A stretch of DNA of 64,000 nt from Lysobacterales bacterium (GTDB lineage: Bacteria; Pseudomonadota; Gammaproteobacteria; Xanthomonadales; UBA2363). The stretch spans positions 27,060 to 91,059 of the forward strand of contig JAHCAT010000017.1 in assembly GCA_019634735.1 (NCBI GenBank), written 5' to 3'. The notes beneath the pieces are model-generated. The model did not search any database. It worked only from the letters and a program-made list of their open reading frames with translations, and was not told the DNA's origin. Positions 1 through 8,621 of the stretch are shown in pieces. A program made the position numbers and the translations under genes. Within the stretch, counting starts at the first letter, position 1, and every line of letters starts with the position of its first letter.

Positions 1-136
1 GGTCGCGGCCGGCGCCGGTGCCGAAGCCGACCACGGCCAGCGTGCCGGCCTGCGCCGGCAGGTCGTCCACATGCCGGCGCAGGCAGTCGAAGCGGATCGC
101 CGGCAAGGCCAGGGCGGCGTGCGGCACGGCGACCAT
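1..136 (-). CDS. N-terminus of a probable chorismatase / pteridine-dependent deoxygenase-like protein (partial)
   Basis: Only the first 45 codons lie in the window; the gene runs off the left edge. The peptide begins MVAVPHAALALPAIRFDCLR and continues to an LAVVGFGTG stretch. Its start codon overlaps the stop of the flavoenzyme gene upstream of it (TGATG), so the two are translationally coupled. In xanthomonadin-type clusters the gene in this position often encodes the XanB2/FkbO-type chorismatase that makes 3-hydroxybenzoate, the starter unit of the pigment, and the LAV-GFG motif is compatible with that family. The assignment rests mainly on context, because the catalytic part is outside the window. 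A different cluster enzyme cannot be excluded. Confidence 0.5.
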   Translation of the reverse strand, partial: MVAVPHAALALPAIRFDCLRRHVDDLPAQAGTLAVVGFGTGAGRD

Positions 137-1455
137 CAGGCGGCCCCGTCGCCGAGACGGCCGTCGGCGGCGACGGCGGGCCGGCGGCGTTGGCGCATCT
201 GCGCCCAGCGCTGGCGCAGCAGGACCAGGCTGGCGATCGCGTGGATCGCCTTGAACACCCGCAGGCGCCGGCGCACCGGCTTGCTGTCGAAGACGTCGCC
301 GGCCAGCATCGAGACCACGCCGCGGCGCAGCTCGTAGCGGTCGGAAGGATGCGCGAACAGGTGCCGCATGGCCGTCGAATTGAAGCGGTAGATGAACCAG
401 GAGAAGGCCCGCACGCCGCGTCCGACACGGCGCCGGAAGCGTCGCTGCAGCCGCCGCTCCAGGGCCGGGGTGCGCAGCGCGCCGTCGACCACGTCGACCG
501 CCAGGCGGGCGCTGTGCATGGCCAGGAACACGCCGGACGAGAAGATCGGGTCGACGAAGGCCCAGGCGTCGCCGACCATCAGCCAGCGCGGCCCGGCCAT
601 GCGCCGGCAGGCGTAGGAGTAGTTGCCGGTGGCGTGCACAGGCGTCGCCAGCTCGGCTTGCCGCATCCGCGCGGCGGCCTCGGGGTGACTGCGCAGGGTG
701 TCCAGCAGGAACGCCGCCTGGTCGCCGCGACGGGTCCGGAAGTGCGCCGGCCCGGCGACCACGCCGATGCTCATCAGGCCATCGGGCAGGGGGATGAACC
801 ATGCCCAGCCGAAATCGAAGCGGTAGATGCTGATATTGCCGGCGTCCTCGCCGGGGCGCCGGGCGACGCCGGCGAAGTGCGCGAACAGGGCGGCGCTGGC
901 GTGTCGCCGGTTGCGTCGCTTGCTGGCGAAGCGGTTGCCGAGGAAGGTGTCGCGGCCGGAGGCGTCGACCAGGTAGCGGGCGCACACGCTCAGACGGGCG
1001 CCATCGTCGCCGCGGCAGTCGGCCACGACATCGTCGCCGGCGAAGGCCACCTGCTCGACGCGGACGCCCTCGCGGGCGTCGACGCCGCAGCGCCGCGCGT
1101 GGTCGAACAGCAGGGCGTCGAACTGGTCGCGGCGCACCTGGAAGGCGTGGTCCGGGGTGTCGCCGAGCACGTCGTCGAAGCGGAAGGTGCTGTAGCCGCC
1201 CGGCGCCGGCGACGGGAAGTCGGCGCCGCGCTTGACCAGGCCGATGCCGCGCACCTCCTCGAGCACACCCAGTTCTTCGAGCAGCGGCAGGTTGGCCGGC
1301 AGCAGCGATTCGCCGATGTGGAAGCGCGGGTGGCGCGCCTTCTCGAGCTGCAGCACGCGCCAGCCGCGCCGGGCCAGCAGCGCCGACGCGGTCGAGCCGG
1401 CCGGGCCGCCGCCGACCACCAGGATGTCGCAGTGCTGGGGGGATGCGTCCTGCAT
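136..1455 (-). CDS. FAD-dependent oxidoreductase, tryptophan-halogenase-like family (aryl polyene cluster)
   Basis: A protein of about 439 residues with an N-terminal Rossmann motif (ILVVGGGPAGSTAS), the family motif HIGESLLP near residue 45 and a WAWFIP sequence matching the WxWxIP motif of flavin-dependent halogenases and their relatives. A GDAWAFVDPIFSSGV segment is the second FAD-contact motif. The ATG at 1455 gives the usual N-terminus; an in-frame ATG at 1494 would add 13 residues. Neither start has a strong ribosome binding site. It is cytoplasmic and probably acts on carrier-bound or free aromatic starter or polyene. It is transcribed divergently from the ACP operon and coupled to the gene on its left. 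Whether it halogenates, hydroxylates or reduces cannot be told from sequence. Confidence 0.8.
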   Translation of the reverse strand: MQDASPQHCDILVVGGGPAGSTASALLARRGWRVLQLEKARHPRFHIGESLLPANLPLLEELGVLEEVRGIGLVKRGADFPSPAPGGYSTFRFDDVLGDTPDHAFQVRRDQFDALLFDHARRCGVDAREGVRVEQVAFAGDDVVADCRGDDGARLSVCARYLVDASGRDTFLGNRFASKRRNRRHASAALFAHFAGVARRPGEDAGNISIYRFDFGWAWFIPLPDGLMSIGVVAGPAHFRTRRGDQAAFLLDTLRSHPEAAARMRQAELATPVHATGNYSYACRRMAGPRWLMVGDAWAFVDPIFSSGVFLAMHSARLAVDVVDGALRTPALERRLQRRFRRRVGRGVRAFSWFIYRFNSTAMRHLFAHPSDRYELRRGVVSMLAGDVFDSKPVRRRLRVFKAIHAIASLVLLRQRWAQMRQRRRPAVAADGRLGDGAA

Positions 1456-1574
1456 TCTGGGCTGCCCGTCAGCCGGGTCCGGAAAACGGCCCATGATACA
1501 CTTCCGGCGCTCGCCAGCCGGCCGCCAGGACGCGGCAAGGCGCCGTATTCATCGCGTTCCCGGAGGCATTCCAC

Positions 1575-1853
1575 GTGTCGGTCACCACCCCGCAGAGTCC
1601 GGCCGAGCAGGCGCTCGCGCGCCTGATCGTCGAATCGCTGAACCTCGAGGACGTGGCACCGGAGTCGATCGACCCGGACGCGCCGCTGTTCGGCGACGGC
1701 CTGGGGCTGGACTCCATCGACGCCCTCGAGCTGGCCCTGGCGATATCGAAGCAGTACGGCTTCCAGCTGCGTTCGGACAACCCGGACAACCGGCAAAACT
1801 TCGCCTCGTTGCGGGCGCTGTCCGCGCACGTCGAGGCCAGCCGCACCGCCTGA
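1575..1853 (+). CDS. Acyl carrier protein of the aryl polyene pathway
   Basis: A 92-residue acidic protein with the phosphopantetheine attachment motif GLGLDSIDALEL; the modified serine is residue 47. It carries the growing aryl polyene chain as a thioester in the cytoplasm. The start is GTG at 1575, preceded by CGGAGG at 1561-1566, a good ribosome binding site at normal spacing. It is the first gene of the plus-strand pigment operon. Many aryl polyene clusters encode two carrier proteins in tandem; only one is present here, and the 125 bp after it do not encode a second. Confidence 0.9.
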   Translation: MSVTTPQSPAEQALARLIVESLNLEDVAPESIDPDAPLFGDGLGLDSIDALELALAISKQYGFQLRSDNPDNRQNFASLRALSAHVEASRTA

Positions 1854-1978
1854 GCCGCCGTGACCGTCCGGCCAGCCTGCGACGAGCGCGGCCGCGGTGC
1901 GATCCCGGCAGGCTCGCGGCGGTCCGGCGGAGCGGTCGGCGCGGTGCATCCGCCCGCGCATCCGGGTGGCCAGCCGCC

Positions 1979-2638
1979 GTGATCGCGCTGCTCGCCTCGG
2001 TCTCCTACATCGCCCTGGTGCACGCGGCCGCGCTGACCGGCCGGATCGAGTTGCGTTACGCGGCGCTGGCCCTGCTGGTGGTGCTCGCGCTGTTCGCCCT
2101 GCGCGCCCTGCCGCGCCTGCAGCTGGCACTCGTGGCGCTGCTCGTCGCGGTGGCGCTTTTCGCCCGGGACGGTCTGCTGCTGTTGCTGTACGCCCCCCCG
2201 GTGCTGGTGCCCCTGCTGCTGGCGGCGCTGTTCGGGCGCACCCTGGCGCCGGGCCGGCAGCCGCTGATCGAGCGCATCGTCTGGCACATGCATGGCCGGC
2301 CGGCGCAGCTCAGCGACCGGCACATCGCCTACACCCGCGGGGTCACCGTCTACTGGTGCGTCATGTTCGTGCTGATGGCGGCGGTCAATGGCGTGCTCGG
2401 CCTGCTGGCGCCGCCGGCACTGTGGTCCTGGGTCGGCAACATCGGCACCTACCTGCTGCCGCCGGTGGCGCTGCTTGCCGAATACGCCTGGCGCAAGCGG
2501 GTGTTCCCGGTGCAGCAGTACCGCAACGTGTTCGACTACCTGTGGCGGATCGTGAGGCTGGGTCCGACCTTCGCCGTGGAACTGGCCCGCAACCCGCTCC
2601 GGAGTCCCGCCGATGCGCCGCCTGCCGTTCCGGGTTGA
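1979..2638 (+). CDS. COG4648-type integral membrane protein (aryl polyene cluster)
   Basis: About 219 residues, strongly hydrophobic with roughly six membrane segments, including VIALLASVSYIALVHAAALTG at the start and later segments around VTVYWCVMFVLMAAVNGVLGLL and GNIGTYLLPPVALLAEY. The charged C-terminus contains AWRKRVFPVQQYRNVFDYL. This matches the membrane protein typical of aryl polyene/xanthomonadin clusters (COG4648), whose biochemical role is unknown. The frame is open far upstream without a conserved start, so GTG at 1979, just before the first hydrophobic segment, was chosen; this start is uncertain. The end overlaps the next gene by 26 bp. Confidence 0.75.
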   Translation: MIALLASVSYIALVHAAALTGRIELRYAALALLVVLALFALRALPRLQLALVALLVAVALFARDGLLLLLYAPPVLVPLLLAALFGRTLAPGRQPLIERIVWHMHGRPAQLSDRHIAYTRGVTVYWCVMFVLMAAVNGVLGLLAPPALWSWVGNIGTYLLPPVALLAEYAWRKRVFPVQQYRNVFDYLWRIVRLGPTFAVELARNPLRSPADAPPAVPG

Positions 2639-2912
2639 GCAGGGCGCGCCCTGCCTGGACGGCCATTTCCCGGGCCGTCCGGTGGTGCCCGGCGTGGTGC
2701 TGCTCGACGCCGCGCTGGCGGCGCTGGGCGCCACCGGGCCACTGCGCATCGAGCAGGCGAAGTTCCTCCGGCCCTGCCTGCCAGGCATGGACCTGGAGCT
2801 GGTGCTGGCGCCGCGCGCCGATGGCGGTAGCGACCTGCGCGTCGAGCACGGCGGCGCGCTGATGGCCGGCGCCCGGGTCCGGCCGCTGGCGATGGAGCCC
2901 GGCGATGGCTGA
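2613..2912 (+). CDS. Short hotdog-fold 3-hydroxyacyl-ACP dehydratase (ApeI/FabZ-like)
   Basis: A 99-residue protein with the FabA/FabZ active-site signature: GHFPGRPVVPGVVLLDAALAAL near residue 20, with the catalytic histidine in GHFPG. It should remove water from the beta-hydroxyacyl intermediate to make one double bond of the polyene per cycle. It is shorter than housekeeping FabZ (about 145 residues), which fits the dehydratases of aryl polyene clusters. It overlaps the membrane protein before it by 26 bp and the acyltransferase after it by 8 bp, so translation is probably coupled. A second dehydratase lies at 6743-7183. Confidence 0.85.
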   Translation: MRRLPFRVEQGAPCLDGHFPGRPVVPGVVLLDAALAALGATGPLRIEQAKFLRPCLPGMDLELVLAPRADGGSDLRVEHGGALMAGARVRPLAMEPGDG

Positions 2913-3882
2913 GACTGCGCACTGGCGGGCGCGGCCGGAGGGCGGTGGCCGCTTCGCGATCTGGCTGATCCGCACCATCGTGCTGCGTCTGGGCCGGCCA
3001 GTCGGGCGCGCCCTGCTGTACCCGATCACCGCCTACTTCCTGTTGCGCCGGCCGGCCGAGCGCGCCGCCTCGCGCGCCTGGCTGGCGCGGGTCCTGGACC
3101 GGAAGCCGCGCTGGTGGCACGTGGCCCGCCACATCCACACCTTTGCGGCGGTGATCCTGGACCGCCCGCTGCTGCTGACCCGTTCCGTGGATGCCTACCG
3201 CGTCACCACCAGCGGCCTGGACCCGCTGCACGACAGCATGGATCAGGGCCGTGGCGTGCTGCTGCTGGGCTCGCACCTGGGCAGCTTCGAGGTGTTGCGC
3301 GTGCTCAGCCAGAAGCGCCCCAACGCGCGCGTTGCGGTGCTGCTGGAACGCAGCCAGAATCCGGCGCTGACCCGCCTGCTCGACGAGCTGAACCCGGACC
3401 TGGCCTGCCGGATCATCGACCTCGGCCTGCCGCCCGCCGAACTGATGCTGCGGATCAAGGACGAGGCCGAGCGCGGCGCCCTGATCGGCCTGCTGGGCGA
3501 TCGCCGCAGGCCCGGCGAGCCCGGCCTGCCGGCGCGCTTCCTGGGCCAGGACGCCTGGTTCCCGACCGCGCCCTGGTTGATCGCCAAGGCCCTGCGACTG
3601 CCCGTGCACCTGTGCTTCGGCCTGTACCGTGGCGGACGCCGCTACGACCTGCACTTCGAGACCTTCGCCGAGCGCGTCGATCTGCCCCGCGGCGACCGCC
3701 AGGCGGCCCTGGCCGACCTGGTCCAGCGCTATGCGCAGCGCCTGGAGCACCATGCCCGCAGCGCGCCCTACAACTGGTTCAACTTCTACGACTTCTGGAT
3801 CGCCGATGCCCCGTCCCTGCCTGCCCGTCGCCTGGCTGATCGCCCTGTGCCTGCCGCTTCCGGCGGCAGCGGATCCGCTTGA
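2905..3882 (+). CDS. LpxL/HtrB-family acyltransferase (aryl polyene cluster)
   Basis: A 325-residue protein with the lysophospholipid-acyltransferase signature: GSHLGSFEVLR near residue 115 supplies the HX4E catalytic pair, and GLLGDRRRPGE follows. The last third carries the family ending APYNWFNFYDFW. Relatives in lipid A synthesis move an acyl chain onto a glycolipid at the inner membrane. In aryl polyene clusters the equivalent enzyme is thought to link the polyene to its membrane lipid, which is inference here. It starts 8 bp inside the dehydratase gene, and its 3' end overlaps the next gene by 77 bp. Confidence 0.85.
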   Translation: MAETAHWRARPEGGGRFAIWLIRTIVLRLGRPVGRALLYPITAYFLLRRPAERAASRAWLARVLDRKPRWWHVARHIHTFAAVILDRPLLLTRSVDAYRVTTSGLDPLHDSMDQGRGVLLLGSHLGSFEVLRVLSQKRPNARVAVLLERSQNPALTRLLDELNPDLACRIIDLGLPPAELMLRIKDEAERGALIGLLGDRRRPGEPGLPARFLGQDAWFPTAPWLIAKALRLPVHLCFGLYRGGRRYDLHFETFAERVDLPRGDRQAALADLVQRYAQRLEHHARSAPYNWFNFYDFWIADAPSLPARRLADRPVPAASGGSGSA

Positions 3883-4426
3883 CGACCTGCTTGCCGGGCT
3901 GCGCCGACCGGCCCCGGCGAGCGAAGCCTTCCACGAGATCCGTCACCGCCGCGCGCTCAGCGCGCCGCTGGTGCTGTCCGGCACCCTGGAGTGGCGCGGC
4001 GGGCAGGCATTCGTGCGAATCGTGGAACGGCCCTACCGCGAGACCTCGGTACTGGAGGGCCGCACCCTGGTGGTGCGGCGGGGCACCGGCCCGGAGCGCA
4101 TCATCCCGGTCGCCCGCGCGCCCGAACTGGAGGTGCTGTTCGGCGGCCTGGCCGCGCTGTTCGCCGGCGATGGCGAGGCCATGCGCCGGCAATTCACGCC
4201 GACCCTGACCGGCGCGGGCCGCTGGCGACTGATGCTGGAGCCGCGCGATCCGGCGTTGCGGGCGCGGGTCCCGGCCCTGGTGCTGTACGGCCAGGGCGAG
4301 CAGACCCGCTGCCTGCTGGTCGAGCAGCCCGGCGCGCGCAGCCTGACCGTGTTCGGCCGCGGGCCGGCGCCGCGGCCGCTGGCCGGTCCCGACGAGGAGG
4401 TGCAGGCCCTGTGTCCGCAGCCCTGA
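3806..4426 (+). CDS. LolA-like periplasmic carrier (aryl polyene cluster)
   Basis: 206 residues with a clear signal peptide (MPRPCLPVAWLIALCLPLPAAADP) and a mature part resembling the LolA-related outer-membrane lipoprotein-carrier family seen in aryl polyene clusters (AFHEIRHRRALSAPLVLSGT, then strand-rich sequence). It is expected to ferry the finished lipid-linked pigment across the periplasm, working with the MMPL exporter encoded next. ATG 3806 places the signal peptide correctly, although the gene then overlaps the acyltransferase by 77 bp in another frame. It overlaps the MMPL gene by 16 bp. Confidence 0.8.
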   Translation: MPRPCLPVAWLIALCLPLPAAADPLDDLLAGLRRPAPASEAFHEIRHRRALSAPLVLSGTLEWRGGQAFVRIVERPYRETSVLEGRTLVVRRGTGPERIIPVARAPELEVLFGGLAALFAGDGEAMRRQFTPTLTGAGRWRLMLEPRDPALRARVPALVLYGQGEQTRCLLVEQPGARSLTVFGRGPAPRPLAGPDEEVQALCPQP

Positions 4427-6750
4427 CTCCCCGGCTGCGCGCCGCCCTGGTCGCCGGCCTGCTGCTGTCCGGCGTGCTGGCCGCGGTCGGCCTGCGCCTG
4501 GACAACGACCTGGCGCGCTTCATGCCGGTGCCCGATGAGGTGGACGCCCGTCTGCTGGTCGGCGAAATCGGCCGTGGCCCGGGGGCGCGCCTGCTGGTGC
4601 TGGCGATCGACGCGCCGACCCCGGAACGGGCGGCGGCGCTCAGCCACGCGCTGTCGGCAGCGCTGGCCACGGTGCCGGGCATCGAACGCGTCGCCAATGG
4701 CCGCTTCGACGAGGTGGAGGCGCTGCAGACCCTGCTGCCGCTGCGTTTCAGCCACAGCCCGGCGATGGCCACGGCGCGCTTCGATGTCGAGGGCCTGGCC
4801 GAGGTCCTGGCCGAGCGCCTGGCCGACCTCGGCGGGCTGGGCGGCGAGGCCTTCGATCTGTTGCTGGCGCACGATCCGCACCTGCTGACCCTGGACCTGG
4901 TCCAGGCCTGGCAGCCGCGCGGCGAACCGGCGCGCGTCGACGGTGCCTGGATGGCCGCCGACGGCCGCGCCCTGCTGCTGGTGGAGACCGCCGCCGCCGG
5001 CTTCGATCCGGCCGCCCAGGCCGGGGTGATCGCCGCGGTGCGCGAGGCCTTCGCGGCCCTGCCCGAGGCCGGCAACGCAGGCCTGGTGCTGAGCGGGCCC
5101 GGCAGCTTCAGCGCCCGCATGGGCGATACGGTGCGCCGCGAGGCCAGCCTGCTGGGCGCGCTGGCGGGTGTCGGCACGATCGTCCTGCTGCTGCTCGCCT
5201 ACCGGACGCCGCGCTTCGTGCTCGCCGCCGCGCTGCCGCTGGCCTGCGCTGCGGCGGTCGGCCTGGTCGCCCTGCGCCTGGTGTTCGGCGACGTGCACGG
5301 CATCACCCTGGCATTCGCCTTCACCCTGATCGGCGTCGCCCAGGACTATCCGGTCCACCTGCTCAGCCACAGCCATCCGGGACAGCCCCCGGCAGCGGCG
5401 GCGCGTTCGATCTGGCCGGCCCTGCGGCTGGGCGTGACCAGCACCGTGCTGGCCTACCTGACCCTGTTCACGGCGCGCGCCGAGGGCCTGGCGCAGCTCG
5501 CCGTGTTCACCGTCACCGGCCTGCTCACCGCCGCGGCGGTGACCCGCTGGCTGCTGCCGGCCCTGCTCGTGCGCGGCGGCCGCGATGTCGCCCGCGGCAG
5601 ATTGCTGGGGACGCTGGCGCGCGGCCTGGACGGCCTGCGCGGCGCGCGCGCCGGAATGGCGGCGGTCGTCGCCCTGGCCGTGCTGATGGCGGCCGCCGTG
5701 CTGGGCCAGCAGCAACGACCCTGGTGGAACGACGACCTGGCCAGCCTGACGCCCTTGCCGCCGGCCTGGCTGGCCGAGGACGCCGCACTGCGCGCCGAGC
5801 TGGCGACGCCCGACGCGCGCCACCTGCTGGTGCTGGAAGGCGAGGACGACCAGGCCGTGCTGCGCCTGTCCGAGACCCTGCAGCCGCGCCTGGACGCCCT
5901 GGTCGAAACCGGCGCGCTTGCCGACCACGGCCTGCCGTCGCGCTGGCAGCCCAGCGCCGCCGTCCAGGCCTGGCGGCTGGCGCGGCTGCCGGCCCCGGAA
6001 ACCCTGCGCGCCGCCCTGGCCGATGCCGCCGAATGGACCGGCTTCGATCCGCGCTTCTTCGAGCCGATGGTCGCCGATGTCCGCGCGGCGCGCGCCGCGG
6101 ATGGCGCGGCGACGCGCGCCGCCGCCCAGGCGGCCAGCCCGGCGGGCAGCCGGGTGGCGGCGGCGATGCGCCGTCTCGACGAGCGCAGCCTGGCCCTGGT
6201 CGAACTGTCCGGGATCGCCGACCTCGCGGCCCTGCGCGAGGCCATCGCCGACCAGCCGCTGGCGCGCCTGGTCGACCTCAAGGCGACCGCGCAGTCACTG
6301 GTGGTCGCCTTCCGCGACCGCGTGCTGACCGGCCTGGTGCTGGCGGCCCTGGCCCTGCTCGCCCTGCTGGCCCTGGCGGTCGGTCCGGCGCGCACCCTGC
6401 GCGTGCTGCCGCCGGTTCTTCTGGCGGTGGCCGCGACGGTGGCGGTGCTGCGCGTGCTCGGCTTCGAGCTGACCCTGTTCCATCTGGTCGCGCTGATGCT
6501 GTCGGCCGGCCTGGGCCTGGATTACGCGCTGTTCTTCGGCCATGCCGGGGCGCGCGAGACGGCCGACCGCACCCTGCACGCCGTGCTGGTGTCGGTGGCC
6601 TCGACCGCCCTGGTGTTCGGCCTGCTGGCCAGCTCGTCGATCCCGGTGCTGCGCGCCCTGGGCCTGACCGTGGCGATCGGCGTCGCCTGCCAGTTCGCGT
6701 TCGCCCTGCTGCTCTCGCGCGGCGCCCGCCCGGAGCCGGCTCATGCTTGA
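4411..6750 (+). CDS. MMPL/RND-family exporter (aryl polyene cluster)
   Basis: About 779 residues. It has two repeated halves, each with a first membrane segment, a large periplasmic loop and a block of five membrane segments, as in the MMPL branch of the RND superfamily. Recognisable blocks are LAFAFTLIGVAQDYPVHLLS in the first half and ALMLSAGLGLDYALFFGHAG in the second, each carrying the acidic residue expected for proton coupling. The start is GTG at 4411, reading VSAALTPRLRAALVAGLLLSG with the first membrane helix immediately after. Such exporters in pigment clusters are thought to lift the lipid-linked aryl polyene from the inner membrane. It overlaps the LolA-like gene by 16 bp and the next gene by 8 bp. 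Confidence 0.88.
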   Translation: MSAALTPRLRAALVAGLLLSGVLAAVGLRLDNDLARFMPVPDEVDARLLVGEIGRGPGARLLVLAIDAPTPERAAALSHALSAALATVPGIERVANGRFDEVEALQTLLPLRFSHSPAMATARFDVEGLAEVLAERLADLGGLGGEAFDLLLAHDPHLLTLDLVQAWQPRGEPARVDGAWMAADGRALLLVETAAAGFDPAAQAGVIAAVREAFAALPEAGNAGLVLSGPGSFSARMGDTVRREASLLGALAGVGTIVLLLLAYRTPRFVLAAALPLACAAAVGLVALRLVFGDVHGITLAFAFTLIGVAQDYPVHLLSHSHPGQPPAAAARSIWPALRLGVTSTVLAYLTLFTARAEGLAQLAVFTVTGLLTAAAVTRWLLPALLVRGGRDVARGRLLGTLARGLDGLRGARAGMAAVVALAVLMAAAVLGQQQRPWWNDDLASLTPLPPAWLAEDAALRAELATPDARHLLVLEGEDDQAVLRLSETLQPRLDALVETGALADHGLPSRWQPSAAVQAWRLARLPAPETLRAALADAAEWTGFDPRFFEPMVADVRAARAADGAATRAAAQAASPAGSRVAAAMRRLDERSLALVELSGIADLAALREAIADQPLARLVDLKATAQSLVVAFRDRVLTGLVLAALALLALLALAVGPARTLRVLPPVLLAVAATVAVLRVLGFELTLFHLVALMLSAGLGLDYALFFGHAGARETADRTLHAVLVSVASTALVFGLLASSSIPVLRALGLTVAIGVACQFAFALLLSRGARPEPAHA

Positions 6751-7183
6751 GCGCGCGGACTTCGCCCACCGGCTGCCGCACCAGGGCCCGATGGCCCTGA
6801 TCGACAAGGTGCTGGTCTTCGATGCCGACGAGATCCAGGCGCAGGCGGCGGCCCCCGACGCGCTGAACCATCCACTGCGCCGCGACGGCACGGTGGCCGC
6901 CGTGCACCTGTGCGAGTACGGCGCCCAGGCGATGGCCGTGCACGGCGCGCTGCTGGCGCAGTCGGCGGGCGGCCGCGCCCGGCCCGGCCTGCTGGTGGCG
7001 CTGCGCGCCGTGGACCTCCTGGTGGACCGCATCGACGGCCTGGCCGCGCCGCTGGACATCGTCGCCCGCCGCGAGCACACCGACGACCAGGTCTGGCGCT
7101 ACCACTTCGACATCCATAGCGAGGGCCGCTTGCTGGCGCGCGGCCAGGCCATGGTCATGCTGGAACCGGAGGACACCCGATGA
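6743..7183 (+). CDS. ApeP-like hotdog dehydratase
   Basis: 146 residues starting MLERADFAHRLPHQGPMALIDKV, with the helix CEYGAQAMAVHGALLAQ. This pairing of an N-terminal PH-GPM-L-D motif and an E-GAQA-AVH helix is characteristic of the ApeP-type dehydratases of aryl polyene clusters. It should dehydrate the 3-hydroxyacyl-ACP during chain extension, alone or with the shorter dehydratase at 2613. It overlaps the exporter gene by 8 bp and shares ATGA with the reductase that follows, so all three are one operon. Confidence 0.85.
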   Translation: MLERADFAHRLPHQGPMALIDKVLVFDADEIQAQAAAPDALNHPLRRDGTVAAVHLCEYGAQAMAVHGALLAQSAGGRARPGLLVALRAVDLLVDRIDGLAAPLDIVARREHTDDQVWRYHFDIHSEGRLLARGQAMVMLEPEDTR

Positions 7184-7911
7184 GCGAAACACGCAGGCGT
7201 GCCCTGGTGACCGGCGGCAGCGGCGATCTCGGCAGCGCGATCTGCCGGGCCCTGGCTGCCGCCGGCCTGGACGTGCTGGTGCACGGCAACAGCCGGCTGG
7301 CGCAGGCGCAGGCGGTCGCGCAAGCCATCGTCGAGGCCGGCGGCAGCGCCCGCGCGCTGTGCTTCGACGTCACCGACGCCGACGCCTGCGAGGCGGCGCT
7401 GGAGGCCGCGCTGGCCCAGGGCCCGATCGATGTCGTGGTCAACAACGCCGGCATCCATGACGACGCGCCGCTGGCCGGCATGTCGCAGGACCAGTGGCGG
7501 CGCGTCATCGAGGTCTCCCTGCACGGCTTCTTCAACGTCACCCGGCCGCTGCTGCTGCCGATGGCGCGCGGCCGCTACGGGCGGATCGTGTCGATCTCCT
7601 CGGTGGCCGCGGTCACCGGCAACCGCGGCCAGGCCAACTACGCGGCCGCCAAGGCCGGCCTGCACGGCGCCACCTTGTCGCTGGCGCGCGAGATGGCCAG
7701 CCGCGGCATCACCGCCAACGTGGTGGCGCCCGGCATCATCGCCGGCAGCATGACCGACGGCCTGTTCCCGCCGGAAGCGGTGCGCCAGATGGTGCCGGCC
7801 GGCCGGGTCGGCACGGCGGAGGAGGTCGCCGCGGTGGTCGCCTTCCTGGCCTCGCCGGCGGCCGCCTACGTCAATGGCCAGGTGATCGGTGTCAACGGCG
7901 GAATGGCCTGA
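7180..7911 (+). CDS. 3-oxoacyl-ACP reductase, FabG-like (aryl polyene cluster)
   Basis: 243 residues, a classical short-chain dehydrogenase: cofactor-binding TGGSGDLGSAI at 11-21, NNAG at 88-91, catalytic serine at 140-141 (SISS) and YAAAK with Tyr154 and Lys158. It reduces the beta-keto group of the ACP-bound polyene with NADPH. The gene begins at the ATGA overlap with the ApeP-like dehydratase and is probably the last pigment gene on this transcript, since 209 bp separate it from the next gene. Confidence 0.92.
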   Translation: MSETRRRALVTGGSGDLGSAICRALAAAGLDVLVHGNSRLAQAQAVAQAIVEAGGSARALCFDVTDADACEAALEAALAQGPIDVVVNNAGIHDDAPLAGMSQDQWRRVIEVSLHGFFNVTRPLLLPMARGRYGRIVSISSVAAVTGNRGQANYAAAKAGLHGATLSLAREMASRGITANVVAPGIIAGSMTDGLFPPEAVRQMVPAGRVGTAEEVAAVVAFLASPAAAYVNGQVIGVNGGMA

Positions 7912-8120
7912 GCCGACCGGGCGGCCGACACTCCGTGCGCGTGGCCTGTCGTGATGCCGGTGCCCGAGCGTGGACGTCCAGGGCGCCGTTGGCCTGCCGT
8001 GCGCGCGACGCCACTCATCCACACTGCAATGACGCCGCGACCGGTCTGTGGCAAGCTCGCCGCCGGCCCGCAGGGGTGGGCCCGTCCCCGCTTCCACACG
8101 TTCCAGGGAGGAACCGAACC

Positions 8121-8621
8121 ATGCGCAGCCCCGTCCTCGTTCTCGTCCTTGCCGGCCTGGGTTGGACCCTGCCGGTGGCGTCGCAGCCGGTGGTGATCGA
8201 CGGCCACGTGCCCTACGCCAACGAGCGCGACATCCAGCGCAAGGTGCGCGAGGAATGCACGCAGCTCAACAGCCAGTTGTCGCAATACGTGGTGGAGTAC
8301 GCCCGCTCCAGCAATGTCGATGTGCGCGTCGGCGACGCCTCGGCCGACACCGGCCGCGTGCTGCGCATGGAGATCACCCAGGCCGTCAGCCATGGCAACG
8401 CCTTCCTGGGCCACTCCAAGAGCAGCTCTGCGCGCGGCGAGCTGTACCAGGACGGCGAGCGCATCGCCGGCTTCAGCGCGACCCGCAATTCGATGGGCGG
8501 CGCCTTCGCCGGCTACAAGGGCTCGTGTTCGGTGCTGGGCCGCACCATGCGCGCCATGGGTCGCGACATCGCCCAGTGGCTTGCCAACCCGATCGACGAC
8601 GCCGAGCTGGGCGACCGCTGA
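8121..8621 (+). CDS. Small secreted protein of unknown function
   Basis: 166 residues with a signal peptide (MRSPVLVLVLAGLGWTLPVASQ) and a soluble remainder with two or three cysteines (EECTQLNSQL, KGSCSVLG). The ATG at 8121 follows GGGAGGA at normal distance. No known domain was recognised. The phrase RVLRMEITQAVSHGNAFLGHSKS and the C-terminal MRAMGRDIAQWL suggest a compact periplasmic or surface domain. It is coupled to the membrane protein that follows (TGATG). It lies between the two arms of the pigment cluster, but nothing in it shows that it takes part in pigment synthesis. Confidence 0.7.
   Translation: MRSPVLVLVLAGLGWTLPVASQPVVIDGHVPYANERDIQRKVREECTQLNSQLSQYVVEYARSSNVDVRVGDASADTGRVLRMEITQAVSHGNAFLGHSKSSSARGELYQDGERIAGFSATRNSMGGAFAGYKGSCSVLGRTMRAMGRDIAQWLANPIDDAELGDR

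Noticed and set aside
1854..1978. Second acyl carrier protein or extended N-terminus of the membrane protein
   Set aside because: Translations in this 125-bp stretch show no DSL motif or hydrophobic start, and no ribosome binding site.
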